NCBI GenBank assembly: GCA_949130495.1 | Contig: OX422222.1 | Location: 279,424,109 to 279,488,108, forward strand | Length of the DNA: 64,000 bases | Direction: 5' to 3' | From: Sambucus nigra | Lineage: Eukaryota > Streptophyta > Magnoliopsida > Dipsacales > Adoxaceae | Shown: positions 19,556-32,930 of the stretch, piece by piece | Position numbering within the stretch: the stretch's first letter is position 1 | Layout: each line of letters begins with the position of its first letter | The notes under the pieces: model-generated | The model's database searches: none | What the model was told of the DNA's origin: nothing | The model's input: the letters and a program-made list of their open reading frames with translations, nothing else | Translations under genes and position numbers: made by a program

Positions 19556-22328
19556 TGTAACACCCCGTATTTCTGTGCATTTAATATTTAATTAATTGGG
19601 GAAAATTTTAAATTACTTGTGTGTCGTAATTTAATTGAATTAGTTATGTTAATATTTATTTAAATATTAATCGAAGAGAAGATGGTTAATATTTATGGAA
19701 ATTAAATTACTAAGTGAATAGTACTAATTTATTTACATCATAACATGTATAAGTGATGTGGCATTTATTTATCTCAATCAGAAGTCGGATATAGACTAAG
19801 TTGGGTGTAAGACAGGGACATTTTATAAATTAATTTGAGTGTCAATTCTAAGTGCACAGTTGAGTCCGGATGGGCCAAAATAGTCGGAAAAGTGTATCCA
19901 GTGTTGGTAAATGGGTCACGGGATATTTTTTGGCATAACCGAGCCCACTCGGGGGTATTTGGGCCATTTTAATTAGGCTCATATGATTAAAAACGGGATT
20001 TGGAGATAAAAACCTGAGTTTTGGAGTTGTGAGCAGCCATAACTCATTTTGGAGAAATTTGAGGACATAAGGGACAAAGAGGGAGGACTTTTGAGATCCA
20101 AAGAGGAAGAACAAGGAAGGTGTTCTTCATCACACGACGATCTCTACACCAAAGGATAATCAGACACTATGAACTCTTAAGGCAAGTGGTTAAATTGCTT
20201 CAATGTAAATTGGTGATATTTAATTCATATAATAGTACTGTTATACAAATGATTTTTAGATTGGGTTAATACAAATTGGGTTTTGATTTGGGGAGGTTAC
20301 GAATCAAGTTATTGAGACTCGTTTTGATTCGTAAGGATTTTAGTGGATAATTTTGGATAAAAAGCTTCACAGAAGATGTTAATGGAGATTCTGTCCACGT
20401 TTCCCTCTATAAAATGGCGTTTTCTAACTTTCGTTCCGTAATACGCTTTTTCCAAAATGGCTCCAAAATACCCCAAAAAGGCATTTTAAAAATCTGGGCA
20501 GATTCGTGGGGAAAATTTTAAGAAATATTTTTAGTTGTTATTCCGTTGAGGATTGCCTAGATAGATAGGTGTGACTAATTACCTTGGATTGATTATAGGA
20601 TTAGCTAAATTGAAGAGATTAAGGTTTATGATTGAGTGATTGAAACCTTCTTAATTAAGTGGGGGAAACTTAATTAGATGAAATTGAACGTTGAATTGGG
20701 AATATTAAATTTCGAGTTGAGAGAGAGAGTCCGGGCGTAATTGGTAGGGTGACACCAAATAATGATAAATTAATTAGTGTGTAATTAATTAAAATGAAGT
20801 CGGATCATAGACTTAAATATTTTAGTCTTGGGTATGGGCATAATACTCCAATAGCCTGGATTTCTATATATATGTCGATGTGTAGTACATATATGATTTA
20901 TATATATATTTGTGTGAAATATATATATAGAGAGAGAGTAAAGTCACACCAATATTAATGCTATCATAGGAGGTTGCGCGATGTGGGTGAGTCCCCTGGC
21001 TAGCGAATGCAGGGTGAGTATATTCCCCAGGTCATAGTGTATGTGACTTTGGGGTGAGACCGTTACGGTACGAGGCAGACACTTTCGGCAGGAACTATGG
21101 TCGCCTCCTATGTGTTCGGTGATAGCATTTTATATCCGACATGTGTGTGAATGTTAAGATATGATATGTATATATAGTGCAGAATTATATACAGGAATTT
21201 ATATATATACATGGTGTGAAATGTAATTATAATATAACTTGTGAAATGGTTATACGGTATCAAGTTGGATATTGATATAAATAAGTTAGTGTGAAAAATA
21301 ACTTATAACTCGTATACATGATGTGAATGGTGTAGAGGATATAACTTGTGAGAATGTTATATGGCTTTTAAGAGCGACTTTATTTATATCCAACTTATGA
21401 ATAATTGTGGAATATAGTTCTACGTATATAATGGAGTAGATAATTATATACATGTAATTAAATGAATGAAGAGAATTCATATTACTTATATAACTAGTGA
21501 ATGTTATATGACTTTTAAGAAATGATTAATTAAGTTAATGCGATAAATAACTTACGAAGTAAATATACAAATTACTCGGGTTAGAGTAGAGTTCAAGGAG
21601 TTTCATGACAAGGCTAGTTAGATGGGGTGGTGTAACTAGGAGGGTCGAGAAGAAAGCGTTAGGTGTGCAGTTTAGAGGAGGGGTGAGATGTATCTCAAGG
21701 GAGTGCGACACTAACTTAAATATGAAGAGCATTCATACATTTTAATTGTTGCATTATAATTCACTTGCAAAATATTTTCAAAAGAACTTTGGGCTCTGAC
21801 CCATACTTGCAAAATATTTTCAAAACCTTTTAGGTATCCAGCCACAGGGATGCCAAACTCGAAGATCTATTCCAGGGATGCGTAGCTGCAACAAGTGTGG
21901 ATGTTGTAGGATTTGGACATAGACGCTTCAGTCATTTCATTCCTAGAGTAGGATGCAACTTGGTATTTCATTCGGGCATCTTGCCCTAGTTATTTTCATT
22001 TCATTCAGACTTGGTACTGGTTACTATTCTTTGTTGGATTATATTAGTGGATGTGGTTTTCTGCCGATGGTTTATTCGGTCGGTCATTTATTGATTTATT
22101 CAGTATTCCATTAGATTCATGGTTTGTGTGAAGGGTTCGTATTGATATTTATATGGTTGTTGTTGTTAAATAAAAAGATTAAAAATTTGACATCAACTTT
22201 TGAATACTAGGTGATTAGTAAGTTTTAAAAAGTTTTCAACAGTGATGCTAAGAATGAATTAGATGAGATTCCTGTTTTAATTTGATATAGGAATGATCAC
22301 CCGGTATTTCATTGAGCAGGGTGTCACG
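19556..22328 (+). repeat. 3' LTR of chromovirus A
   Basis: This is about 2773 bp, starting TGTAACACCCCGTA after the PPT and ending GCAGGGTGTCAC plus G where CA is expected. It is a diverged relative of the B LTR: both ends and the module at about 20960-21128 are shared, but much of the interior differs. No 5' partner LTR is in the window. It contains no meaningful ORF. Confidence 0.75.
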
Positions 22329-22768
22329 GATGTAGCGAGTGGTAATATTTTATTCGAAACACACGTGTAGAGATGTGTTGGGTTCAAAAAGTAAATTTTT
22401 TATAAGTTACTCGAATTGTGATTTTGAGTGCACGGTTGATCCGGAATGGGTCGAAATAGTCAAAATTAAGTATCTGGGGGTAATGTTTGGGTTTCGGGAG
22501 CCATTTAGACTAGTCAAGGCTCACAATTGGGTACATGAGTCAATTTACACTTGGGCTAACACACAATTTCGGGATTTAATACATGAGGGGCAACCATAAC
22601 CCCCAATTCTATAACCTAAGAAAGAGAAAGACGAGAAGAAAGAAGAAATAATAGAAGAGAGAAATGGAGGAAGAAATCAAGAAGGAATTTCATATTTCCT
22701 TCAACATATAAAGAGGAAGATCAAATCATCTACAATTCAAGGAAATTGCTTAACTTGCTTTAATAATT
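22329..22768 (+). mobile_element. Chromovirus B LTR fragment (plus, 5' part)
   Basis: This corresponds to the reverse complement of about 27570-28000, roughly LTR positions 200-650 (AGTGGTAATATTTTATTC, CCGGAATGGGTCGAAATAGTC). It joins a minus-oriented B fragment at about 22768 in an inverted junction within an A/T-rich stretch. Confidence 0.7.
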
Positions 22769-23200
22769 TAAAATATGATACTCTCCATATTTAAACTGGT
22801 GTCACACTCACATGAGATACCCCTCACCTCTCATCTAACAGTGCACACCTAACGCATGTATTTTAAAACACCTTAGTTAGCCACCTATCCTAAATAGCAC
22901 CTCCAATAACTCCCAACTCACCATACGCTAACACGTACCCTACGTAATATAAAATATTCTAAGCTATCGCCCGAGCTTATACATTAGAATTTCTCACTTA
23001 TGATTCATCCTTACATTATGAATAACTTGCACTAGTTTTTTACACTATTCACATTTTAGTGTTATCAACCACATATATAATATTCTCATCTTTATATACG
23101 TATCACCTATTTTATTCCGGATTTTATACTCCTGGAAGATCTAGAATTTATCTCACATTCCATTCTTTATTTAGTCCATATATATATGTTTCACATCTCA

Positions 23201-23213
23201 TATAAATAAATAA

Positions 23214-23309
<96 letters not shown>

Positions 23310-23319
23310 ACACACACAA
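23201..23319. repeat. Compound microsatellite (TA)n(GA)n(CA)n
   Basis: Long dinucleotide runs at the same LTR position as 18299-18405 in opposite orientation. Apparent YIYIYI and LSLSLS open reading frames across it are artefacts. Confidence 0.95.
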
Positions 23320-23777
23320 TATACTATACACATCAAGTATATCCATACTTATATACCACACACTATATAAGTATAATAGCCATCCCTTAGAGTTATAACT
23401 CAATGGATGCAGTCTCTCAATACTATCATCTTCCAGGGAATTACTCACACACCATCCTGGGTACCAGCGGTCAGACTCTCACACCAACTTGGTAAAAACC
23501 AAATCACAACGTATGGGAAGCGATCATAGTTCCTCACGGGAAATGAGAATGAAACATACCCACCATGTCTCACCCCTGATAAAAATCACATAATATAAAA
23601 TGGACGCTATGACCGGGGGACTATATGCTCCCTGCTCCTCAAGCCAGGGGCCTCAACCACATCGCGTAACTTTCCATGATAACATTAGAGGGGTATGCTT
23701 CACATAAATATACCATTCACACAAAGATATATTTATAATTATATCATATATATAATGTCTCTATACCCGTATATATG

Positions 23778-23778
<1 letters not shown>

Positions 23779-23829
<51 letters not shown>
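23779..23829. repeat. (AT)n microsatellite in B LTR
   Basis: A run of about 25 AT units in the segment that reads only a short TATATA in sister copies. Confidence 0.95.
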
Positions 23830-23831
<2 letters not shown>

Positions 23832-24069
23832 CAAATCCGTCTATCCATGTCTATCTCTCGTAGCATTAGCCTATAATCCCGAATATACATATTCGATTTA
23901 ATTCCATAAGTATTCACTTACTTATAATATAAATATCCCATTTTTATAATTCTAAATATTAAGCTTATCACAACTAGATCATATCCCAATTACATCCGAA
24001 ATTCCTATTTTAATCCCAAGGGTCCTTTTCCCATTAGAACTCTTAAAAATCACAAATTCTCACAATGTT

Positions 24070-24600
24070 AATTTATGGCAAATTACACACCTTGCACTAA
24101 AAAAACTATAACTCACTCTACAGATAACTTACATACCTTTCTTTTCATCCATATATCATCATCTAATTAAAATTACACCGAAAATGGCATGCATTTTGTC
24201 TATAAAATTTTTGTAACTCAATTGTTTTGGCAGCTTAAACACCTTGCACTAAAACATCTATAACTCACTCTATATAAGTCCAATTGATATCATTCAAATA
24301 TCATTATAAATATAACTTCCATACCTTTAGTTCCATCCTAAATGAGCATCTAATTCAAATCATACAGAAAATGGCATGAATTTGAATTGTCTATAAAATT
24401 TTCGTAACTCAGTTGTTCTGGTAGCTTAAACACCTTGCAGTAAAACAGCTATAACTCACTCTACATACGTCCAATTGGCCTCCTTCAAAGCTCATTATAA
24501 ATCTAACTTACATACATTTCTTTTCATCCATAAATGAGAATCTAATTCAAATCATACAGAAAATGGCATGCATTTGAAGTCATGTCAATATTTGCGGCAC
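24070..24600. repeat. Three internal subrepeats of B LTR (150-190 bp)
   Basis: The units share CACCTTGCACTAAAACA followed by CTATAACTCACTCTACAT and AAATGGCATG. Starts lie near 24091, 24243 and 24434. The same trio occurs at about 26740-27290 in the complete LTR. Confidence 0.75.
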
Positions 24601-24993
24601 ACTAATTAATTATTTTAATTCAATTTCATGGTTTCTTTAATCCTCACAAGAATGATTCAGGATCACATATTTTATATGAATTACGCTAAGATTTCTTTAT
24701 TAAGATTCTATACATCATATGGGGTTCAATTTTTCAGATTTCATATGGTATAAATATCACATCCAATTTCTTGAAATCATTTCACAAAAACCCATTTTCT
24801 CACATAAATCCAACCCAAAAATTCATATATTTCACCAACTATAATATGAATTATAAACAAAAATAAATTATTAAATCAAGTTAAACACTTGCCTTGAATT
24901 GTATATGATTTTATCTTCCTTTTTGTATGTTGAATGAAATCTGAAATTCCGTCTTGATTTCTTCCTCCATTTCTCTCTTCCCTTTCTTCTTTC

Positions 24994-25974
24994 TATGGCA
25001 CCCCGCCTAATAAAAGACCGAGTGATCAATCCTAAACCAGACTAAAATAGGAATCTCATATGGTTCATTCTTAGCATCACTGTTGAAAACTAATTTAATT
25101 ACTAATAACTTATTAGGGTGGCGTCAAATTTTATTTAACAAATCTTTTTAACCAAACCAACTAAATAACACATTCACATAGTTTATATACATGAAAATCA
25201 AATGAAATAAAATAACCGAACACTGGGTACAACATAATACAACCAAATCGAATGTCGTGCAAAGAGGCGGTAAAATAATAAATGAATACAGTTGGGATAT
25301 TGACCCAAGTGTATTTGTAGTACCTCCTATCTAGATCATAAAGATAGAAGCGTCTAAAATAAATCTTTTTGCATCCACAGCTGCTGCAGCAAATGTCTGA
25401 CTCGAAAGAATCATCATCCAGGCGTCCCTGTGTCTGGACACCTATATATATACATATATATCAAGAGAGGGGAAAATAGATAAATGGGTCCGAGACCGAG
25501 TTTTGAAAATATTTTAGCAAGTGCTTAACATATTTTAATATTTAAAATATGATACTCTACATAGTATAAACTGGTGTCGCACTCACATGAGATACCCCTC
25601 ACCTCTCATCTAACAGTGCACACCTAACACATGTATTTTAATACACCTTAGTTAGACACCTAGCCTAACTAGCACCTCATATAACTCCCAAGTCACCAAA
25701 CGCTAGCACGTACCCTGCGTAATATAAAATATTCTAAGCTATCGCCCGAGCTTATACATTATAATTTCTCACTTATGATTCATCCTTACATTATGAATAA
25801 CTTGCACTAGTTATTTACACTATTCACGTTTTAGTGTTATCAACCCCGTATATAATATTCTCATCTTTATATACGTATCACCTATTTTATTCCGGATTTT
25901 ATACTCCCGGAAGATCCAAAATTTATCTCATATTCCATTCTTTATTATGTCCGTATATATATGTTTCACATTTC

Positions 25975-26031
<57 letters not shown>

Positions 26032-28192
26032 ATACTATACACATCAAGTATATCCATACTTACATATCACACACTATATAAGTATAATAACCATCCCTCA
26101 GAGCTATAACTCAATGGATGTAGTCCCTAAATGCTATCATCTTCCAGGAAATTACTCACACACCATCCTGGGTACCAGCGGTTGGTCTCTCACACCGACT
26201 TGGTAAAAAACAAATCAATACGTATGGGAAAAGATCATATTTCCTCAGCGGAAATGAGAACGAAACATACCCACCACGTCTCACCCCTGATAAAAATCAC
26301 ACTATATAAAATGGACGCTATGGCCTGGGGACTATACACTCCCTGCTCCCCAAGCCAGGGCCTCACCCACATCGCGCAACTTCCCATGATTGCACTAGAG
26401 GGGTATGCTTCACATAAATATATCATTCACACACAGATATATTTATAATCAATCATATATATACTGTCTCTATACCCGTATATTTATAATCAAATCCGGC
26501 TATCCATGTCTATCTCTCGTAGCATTAGCCTGTAATCCCGAATATACGTATTCGATTTAATTCTATAAGTATTCACTTACTTATAATATAAATATCACAT
26601 TTTTTTATCATAAATATTTATATTATCACAACTAACTCATATACCAATTACATCCTAAATTCCTATTTGAATCCCAAGGGTCCTTTTCCCATTGGAACTC
26701 TTAAAAATCACATATTCTCACAACTTTAATTTATGGCAGATTACACACCTTGCAGTAAAACAGCTTTAACTCACTCCACATAAGTCCAATTGATCTCATT
26801 CAAATCTCATTAGAAATATAACTTACATAGATTTCTTTTCATCCATATCTCATCATCTAATTCAAATTACACAAAAAATGGCATGCATTTGAATTGTCTA
26901 TAAAAATTTTATAACTCAGTTGTTCTGGCAGCTTAAACACCTAGCACTAAAACATCTATAACTCACTCTACATAAGTCCAATTGATCTCATTAAAATATC
27001 ATTAGAAATATAACTTCCATACCTTTCATTTCATCCATAAATGAGCATCTAATTCAAATCATACAGAAAATGGCATGAATTTGAATTGTCGATAAAATTT
27101 CCGTATCTCAACTGTTCTGGCAACTTAAACGCCTTGCACTGAAACAGCTATAACTCACTCTACATACGTCCAATTGGCCTCATTCAAAGATCATTATAAG
27201 TCTAACTTACATACCTTTCTTTTCATCTGTAAATGAGAATCTAATTCAAATCATATAGAAAATGTCATGCATTGGAAGTCATGTCAATATTTGTGTCACA
27301 TTAATTAATTATTTTAATTAAATTTCATGGTTTCTTTAATCCTCACAAGAACCATTCAAGATCACATCTTTTCTATGAATTAAGATAAGATTTATTTATT
27401 AAGATTCTATACATGATATGGGGTTCAATTTTTCAGATTTCATATGGTATAAATATCACATCGAATTTCTTGAAATCATTTCACAAAAACCCATTTTCTC
27501 ACATAAATCCAACCCAAAAATTCATATTTTTCACCAACTACAATATGAATTATAAACAAAAATAAATTATTAAATCAATTTAAACACTTGCCTTGAATTT
27601 TAGATGATTTGATCTTCCTCTTTGTATGTTGAATGAAATCTTAAATTCTTTCTTGATTTCTTCCTCCATTTCTCTCTTCTCTTTCTTCTTCTTTCTTCTC
27701 TTCTTTCTCTCTCTTAGGTTAGATAATTGGGGGGTAATGGCTTCCCCTCATGTATTAAATCCCCAAAATGGGAGTTAGCCCAATTGTAAAATGACTCATG
27801 TACCCAATTGTGAGTCTCGACTAGTCTAAAAAGCTCCTGAAACCCAAACATTACCCCCCGGATACTTAATTTTGACTATTTCGACCCATTCCGGATCAAC
27901 CGTACGCTCAAAATCATCATTCGAGTAACTTATCAAAAATTTACTTAGTGAAGCTAACACAACTCTACACGTGTGTTCTGAATAAAATATTACCACTCGT
28001 CGCTTTTGCCCGCCTGCGACATGATATAAAAATAATCTAACTCATTTACTTATTCCCGTAAGTAAATATAGTACATATAAATATTAATTTGATTCTTTCA
28101 ATTAATATTTAATCCTATCATTTTATTTCTCATATTATTAAATTACAAGCACTTGTGTAATTTAAATACCCATAAAAGTACGAGGTGTTACA
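24994..28192 (-). repeat. Complete LTR of chromovirus B (minus)
   Basis: About 3.2 kb. Read on the minus strand it starts TGTAACACCTCGTAC at 28192 and ends GGCGGGGTGCCATA (degraded GTGTCACA) at 24994. The polypurine-like stretch at 28193-28208 lies upstream of its start, so it is the 3' LTR of a deleted element. It contains the three subrepeats, a module copy (about 26133-26395) and an (AT)n run at 25978-26028. No PBS is seen at its end, as expected for a 3' LTR. Confidence 0.8.
25978..26028. repeat. (AT)n microsatellite in complete B LTR
   Basis: Pure AT run at the LTR site that is compound in 18299-18405 and 23201-23319. Confidence 0.95.
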
Positions 28193-29126
28193 TACTTATC
28201 CCCTTACAAAGGAATTTTGTCCTTGAAATTTGGATATGCCTGGTACCAAATATTTTGGATCCTTAACCCCATGGAATCCTCTACTACCAGAAATTAAATC
28301 ATGAAAACATTTAAGTTCCTCCACTATACACCCACTGGTGGTACCCTCCTATCTAAAGGCCTACTCACTATAGCCCCAGTTTAACGATAAGTTTGTTCAA
28401 ATAATTTCATACTGATATGCTCCGTCGTTCATAAGGTCTCACCTTGATAACGGTACACAAACACGTTGTTATTCTACTAAAAATATCCCAATAAGACGAT
28501 CCTAAACATCACTGGATCAATCATGTCAATACTGATGCAAGGTCGCACATCACTAACTGCCAGCTTCCCTTATTTACAAAAGCATAAAACTCCCCTCATG
28601 AGAGAAACCACGATAAAACCTGACCACTCATGTCATTCGTTAAAACTTTTATTCGTGGCAAAGTAACTCTTTCGAGGTTAATAACCCGTACAAAATAGTT
28701 TGTGGTTCACTCCATTCTTGCCCAACCATGAACTCTATTTGTCTGACTATCCATTCCATCACTGGAATCACTAATTTATTAATAATTTTCGATCGATCAA
28801 CTCAAACCAACCTTTTTACATCTACGAGTAGTTCACCTGGAGATAACTTCACTTATCTCACTCAACACCAATCCACACGCTTAATATTTCACATTACGTG
28901 GTACATTTTACTCTCCTTTTCCTGGGGTATACCAAAACTGTGACCTATGCATCTTCTTCAAAATTATGCATTTCCTGGGTTCTTTTCATGTGGTAGTAAT
29001 CAATATTTTGCTTATGCGCGAGCCAACCGTAACATTTGACATAGTAAGACTCCACTCAACTTTCCCAAAATAGTTGGGTCTTTTCTTATCAATAGGTATC
29101 CTTTACATGTCTTTCCCCAGTCATAT
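28193..29126 (-). mobile_element. Non-coding internal region of a deleted B element
   Basis: This 0.93-kb segment lies between a truncated B LTR end and the PPT of the next B LTR. It has a homologue at 38981-39837. It shows no gag or pol motif. On the minus strand it ends in GGGGATAAGTA before the LTR, a PPT. It is the part of the internal domain just upstream of the 3' LTR, with all coding sequence and the PBS deleted. Confidence 0.65.
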
Positions 29127-30494
29127 GGTTCATTCTTAGCATCACTGTCGAAAAGTAATTCAATTAATAATAACTTATTACGCTGGCGTCAAATTTTATT
29201 TGACAAATCTTTTTAACCAAACCAACTAAATAAAACATTCACACGGTTTATATATACAAAACTGAAATGAAATAAAATAACCAAACACTCGGTTTAACAT
29301 AATACAACCAAATCAAATGTCGCGCTAAAAGGTGATAAAAGAATAAATAAGTACAACTGGGCTTTTGGCCCGAATGTTACTAAAATGCTTCCTATCTACA
29401 TCACAATAATAGAAGAGTCTAAAAATAAACTTGCATGCATCCACAGCTATTGCAGCAAATGTCTGACTCGAAGGAATCATCATCCAGGCGTCCCTCTGTC
29501 TGGACACCTATATACATACATATATAGCAAGAGAGGGGAAAATTAGACAAACGGGTCAGAGCCCGAGTTTTGAAAATATTTTAGAAAGTGCTTAATATAC
29601 TTTAATATTTAAAATATGATACGCTCCATATTTAAACTGGTGTCTCACTCACATGAGATACCCTAACCTCTCATCTAATTGTGTACATCTAACGCATGTA
29701 TTTTAAAACACTTTAGTTAGCTACCTAGCCTAACTAGCACCTCGCATAACTCCCAAGTCACCATACGCTAACACGTACCCTGTGTAATATAAAATATTCT
29801 AAGCTATCTCCTGAGCTTATACTTATAATTTCTCACTTATTATTCATCCTTACATTATGAATAACTTGCACTAGTTATTTACACAATTCACGTTTTAGTG
29901 TTCTCAACCTCATATATAATATTCTCATGTTATATACGTATCACCTATTTTATTCTGTATTTTATACTCCTGGAAGATCCAGACTTTATCTCACATTCCA
30001 TTCTTTATTATGTCCATATATATATGTTTCACATCTCATATAAATATATATATACAATATACTATACACATCAACTATATCCATACTTATATATCACACA
30101 CTATATAAGTATAATATCCATCCCTTAGAGCTATAAATCAATGGATGCAGTCTCTCAATGTTATCATCTTCCAGGGAATCACTCACACACCATTCAGGGT
30201 AACAGCGGTCGGGCTCTCACACCGACTTGGTAAAAACCAAATCACAACATATGGGAAGCGGTCATAGTTCCTCACCAAAAATGATAACGAAACGTACCCA
30301 CCACATCTCACCCCGGATAAAAATCACACAATATAAATTGGACGCTATGACCTGGGGACTATAAACTCCCTGCTCCTCAAGGCAGGGGTCTCACCCACAT
30401 AGCGCAACTTCCCAGGATAGCACTAGAGGGGTATGCTTAACAAAAATAACCATTCACACACAGATATATTTATAATTATATCATATATATACTA

Positions 30495-30562
<68 letters not shown>

Positions 30563-30590
30563 CATCTTCGATTTAATTCCATTAGTATTC
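29127..30590 (-). mobile_element. Chromovirus B LTR fragment (minus)
   Basis: Colinear with about 25050-26560. It lacks the terminal 50 bases of the LTR at its left end. It ends in an inverted junction at 30590/30591 (ATTAGTATTC followed by AAATGCATCC) that is also found at 34536/34537. Microsatellites occupy 30491-30560. Confidence 0.75.
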
Positions 30591-30860
30591 AAATGCATCC
30601 TATTTTCTGTGTGATTTGAATTATATGATGAGATATGGATGAAACGAAAGGTATGGATGTTATCTTTCTAATGAACTTTGAATGAGGTCAATTGGACTTC
30701 TGTATAGTGAGTTATAGGAGTTTTAGTGCAAGGTGTGTAATCTTCCATGAATTAAAGTTGTGAGAATTTGTGATTTTTAAGAGTTCTAATGGTGAAAGGA
30801 CCCTTAGGATTTGAATACGTATTTCGGATGTAATTGGGATACGAGTTAGTGGAGATAAGC

Positions 30861-30901
<41 letters not shown>

Positions 30902-31986
30902 GTGTGTGTGTGTGTGTGATATTTATATTATAAGTAAGTAAAATACTTATGGAATTAAAATGAATATGTATATCTAGGATTACAGGCTAATGGTACGAGA
31001 GATAGGCATGGATAGACGGATTTGATGATATATATACGGGTATAGAGACAGTAAATATATGAAATAATTATAAATCTATCTATTTGTGAATGGTATATTT
31101 ATGTGAAGCATACCCCTTTAGTGCTATCATGGGAAGTTGCACGACATGGGTGAGGCCCCCGGCTTGAGGAGTAGGGAGCGTATAGTCCCCAGACCATAGC
31201 GTCCATTTTATATTGTGTGACTTTTATCAGGGGTGAAACGTGGTGGGTATGTTTCATTCTCATTTCCAGTGAGGAACTATGACCGCTTCCCATACGTTGT
31301 GATTTTATTTTTACCAAGTCGGTGTGAGAGTTCGACCGCTGGTACCCAGGATGGTGTGTGAGTAATTTCCTGGAAGATGATAGCATTGAGGGACTACATC
31401 CATTGAGTTATAGCTCTGAGGGATGGTTATTATACTTATATAGTGTGTGATACATAAGTATGGATATACTTGATGTGTATAGTATATTGTATATATATAT
31501 ATTTATATTAAATGTGAAACATATATATACGAACATAATAAAGAATGGAATATGAGATAAATTTTGGATCTTCCGGGAGTATAAAATCCAAAATAAAATA
31601 GGTGATATACGTATATAAAGATGAGAATATTATATACGAGGTTCATAGCACTAAACGTGAATAGTGTAAAAAAACTAGTGAAAGTTATTCAAAATATAAG
31701 GATGAATCATAAGTGAGAAATTATAGTGTATAAGCTCGAGCGATAGCTTAGAATATTTTATATTACGCAGGGTACGTGTTAGCGTATAGTGACTTGGGAG
31801 TTATGCGAGGTGCTAGTTAGGCTAGGTAGGTAACTAAGGTGTTTTAAAATACATGCATTACGTGTGAACTGTTAGATGAGAGGTGAGGGGTATCTCATGT
31901 GAGTGCGACACCAGTTTAAATATAGAGAGTATCATATTTTAAATATTAAAGTGTGTTAAGCACTTGCTAAAATATATTCAAAACCT
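30591..31986 (+). mobile_element. Chromovirus B LTR fragment (plus)
   Basis: It runs in plus orientation from the subrepeat region through the module (about 31120-31386) to ATATTCAAAACCT. There it joins PBS plus LTR-end sequence at a shared GGCTCTGA. It contains (AT)n(GT)n at 30862-30918. Homologous over its length to 34537-35903. Confidence 0.75.
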
Positions 31987-32001
31987 GGCTCTGATACCAC
32001 C
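31987..32001 (-). promoter_or_regulatory. Initiator Met-tRNA primer binding site
   Basis: The minus strand reads GGTGGTATCAGAGCC. It contains the canonical TGGTATCAGAGC complementary to plant initiator Met-tRNA, directly next to an LTR end (plus TATGACACC at 32002, a mutated TGTGACACC). Confidence 0.85.
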
Positions 32002-32255
32002 TATGACACCCTGCCTTGTAAAATATCGGGTGATCAATCATATTCCAAATTAAACCAGGAGTCTCATATGGTTTATTCTCATCATCACTGTCAAAAAACC
32101 AATTTAATTACTAATAACCTATTAGGCTGGCGTCAAAATTTTATATTGATTTAATTTTTTGTAGTAGAGGATGCTATGAGATTTAAATGATTGGTTAATG
32201 TAAAATTTTGACGCCGGCCTAATAGGTTATTAGTAATTAAATTGGTTTTCCACAT
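32002..32255. repeat. Palindromic centre joining B LTR pieces, copy 1
   Basis: An LTR 3' end (minus) runs into an inverted repeat with 49-base arms at 32095-32143 and 32201-32249, differing by one base. The 57-base loop contains TGTAGTAGAGGATGCTATGAG, which resembles the internal region near 28275. The arms carry the LTR-end sequence GGCTGGCGTCAAAATTTTA in both orientations. Confidence 0.85.
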
Positions 32256-32930
32256 TTGAACTGGTGTCACACTCACATGAGATACCCATCACCTCTCATC
32301 TAATAGTGCACATCTAACGCTTGTATTTTAAAACACCCTAGTTAGCGATGTAGCCTAACTAGCACCTCGCATAACTCCCAAGTCACCATACGTTAACACT
32401 TACCCTGCGTAATATAAAATATTCTAAGCTATCTCCACAGCTTATACATTATAATTTCTCACTTATGATTCATCCTTACATTATGAATAACTTGCACTAG
32501 TTATTTACACTATTCACGTTTCAGTGTTCTCACCCTCGTATATAATATTGTCATCTTCATATACGTATCACCTATTTTATTACGTATTTTATACTCCCGG
32601 AAGATCCTGACTTTATCTCACATTCCATTCTTTATTATGTCCATATATATATATGTTTCACATATCATATAAATATATGTATACAATATACTATACACAT
32701 CAAGTATATCCATACTTATATACCACACACTATATAAGTATAATAGCCATCCCTTAGAGCTATAACTCAATGGATGCAGTCTCTCAATGCTATCATCTTC
32801 CAGGGAATTACTCATACACCATCCTGGGTACCATCGGTCAGAATCTCACACGGACTTGGTAAAAACAAAATCACAACGTATGGGAAGCGGTCATAGTTCC
32901 TCATCGGAAATGCGAACGAAACATACCTAC
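32256..32930 (-). mobile_element. Chromovirus B LTR fragment (minus), left part
   Basis: Colinear with the minus B LTR from the AACTGGTGTCACACTCAC segment into the 266-bp module. It is interrupted by the solo LTR at 32931 and resumes at 34228. Confidence 0.75.

Larger units (their letters stand above)
22769..24993 (-). mobile_element. Chromovirus B LTR fragment (minus)
   Basis: Colinear with 25530-27690 of the complete minus-strand B LTR. It lacks both LTR ends and abuts the 3' end of the complete LTR at 24994. It includes a module copy (about 23431-23690) and two microsatellites. Confidence 0.75.

Noticed and set aside
18122..23901. ORFs with YIYIYI, LSLSLS or RERERE stretches
   Set aside because: Translations of dinucleotide microsatellites inside LTRs.
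31987..32001. Possible tRNA gene remnant
   Set aside because: Only the 12-base stretch complementary to the Met-tRNA 3' end is present, beside an LTR end: a primer binding site.
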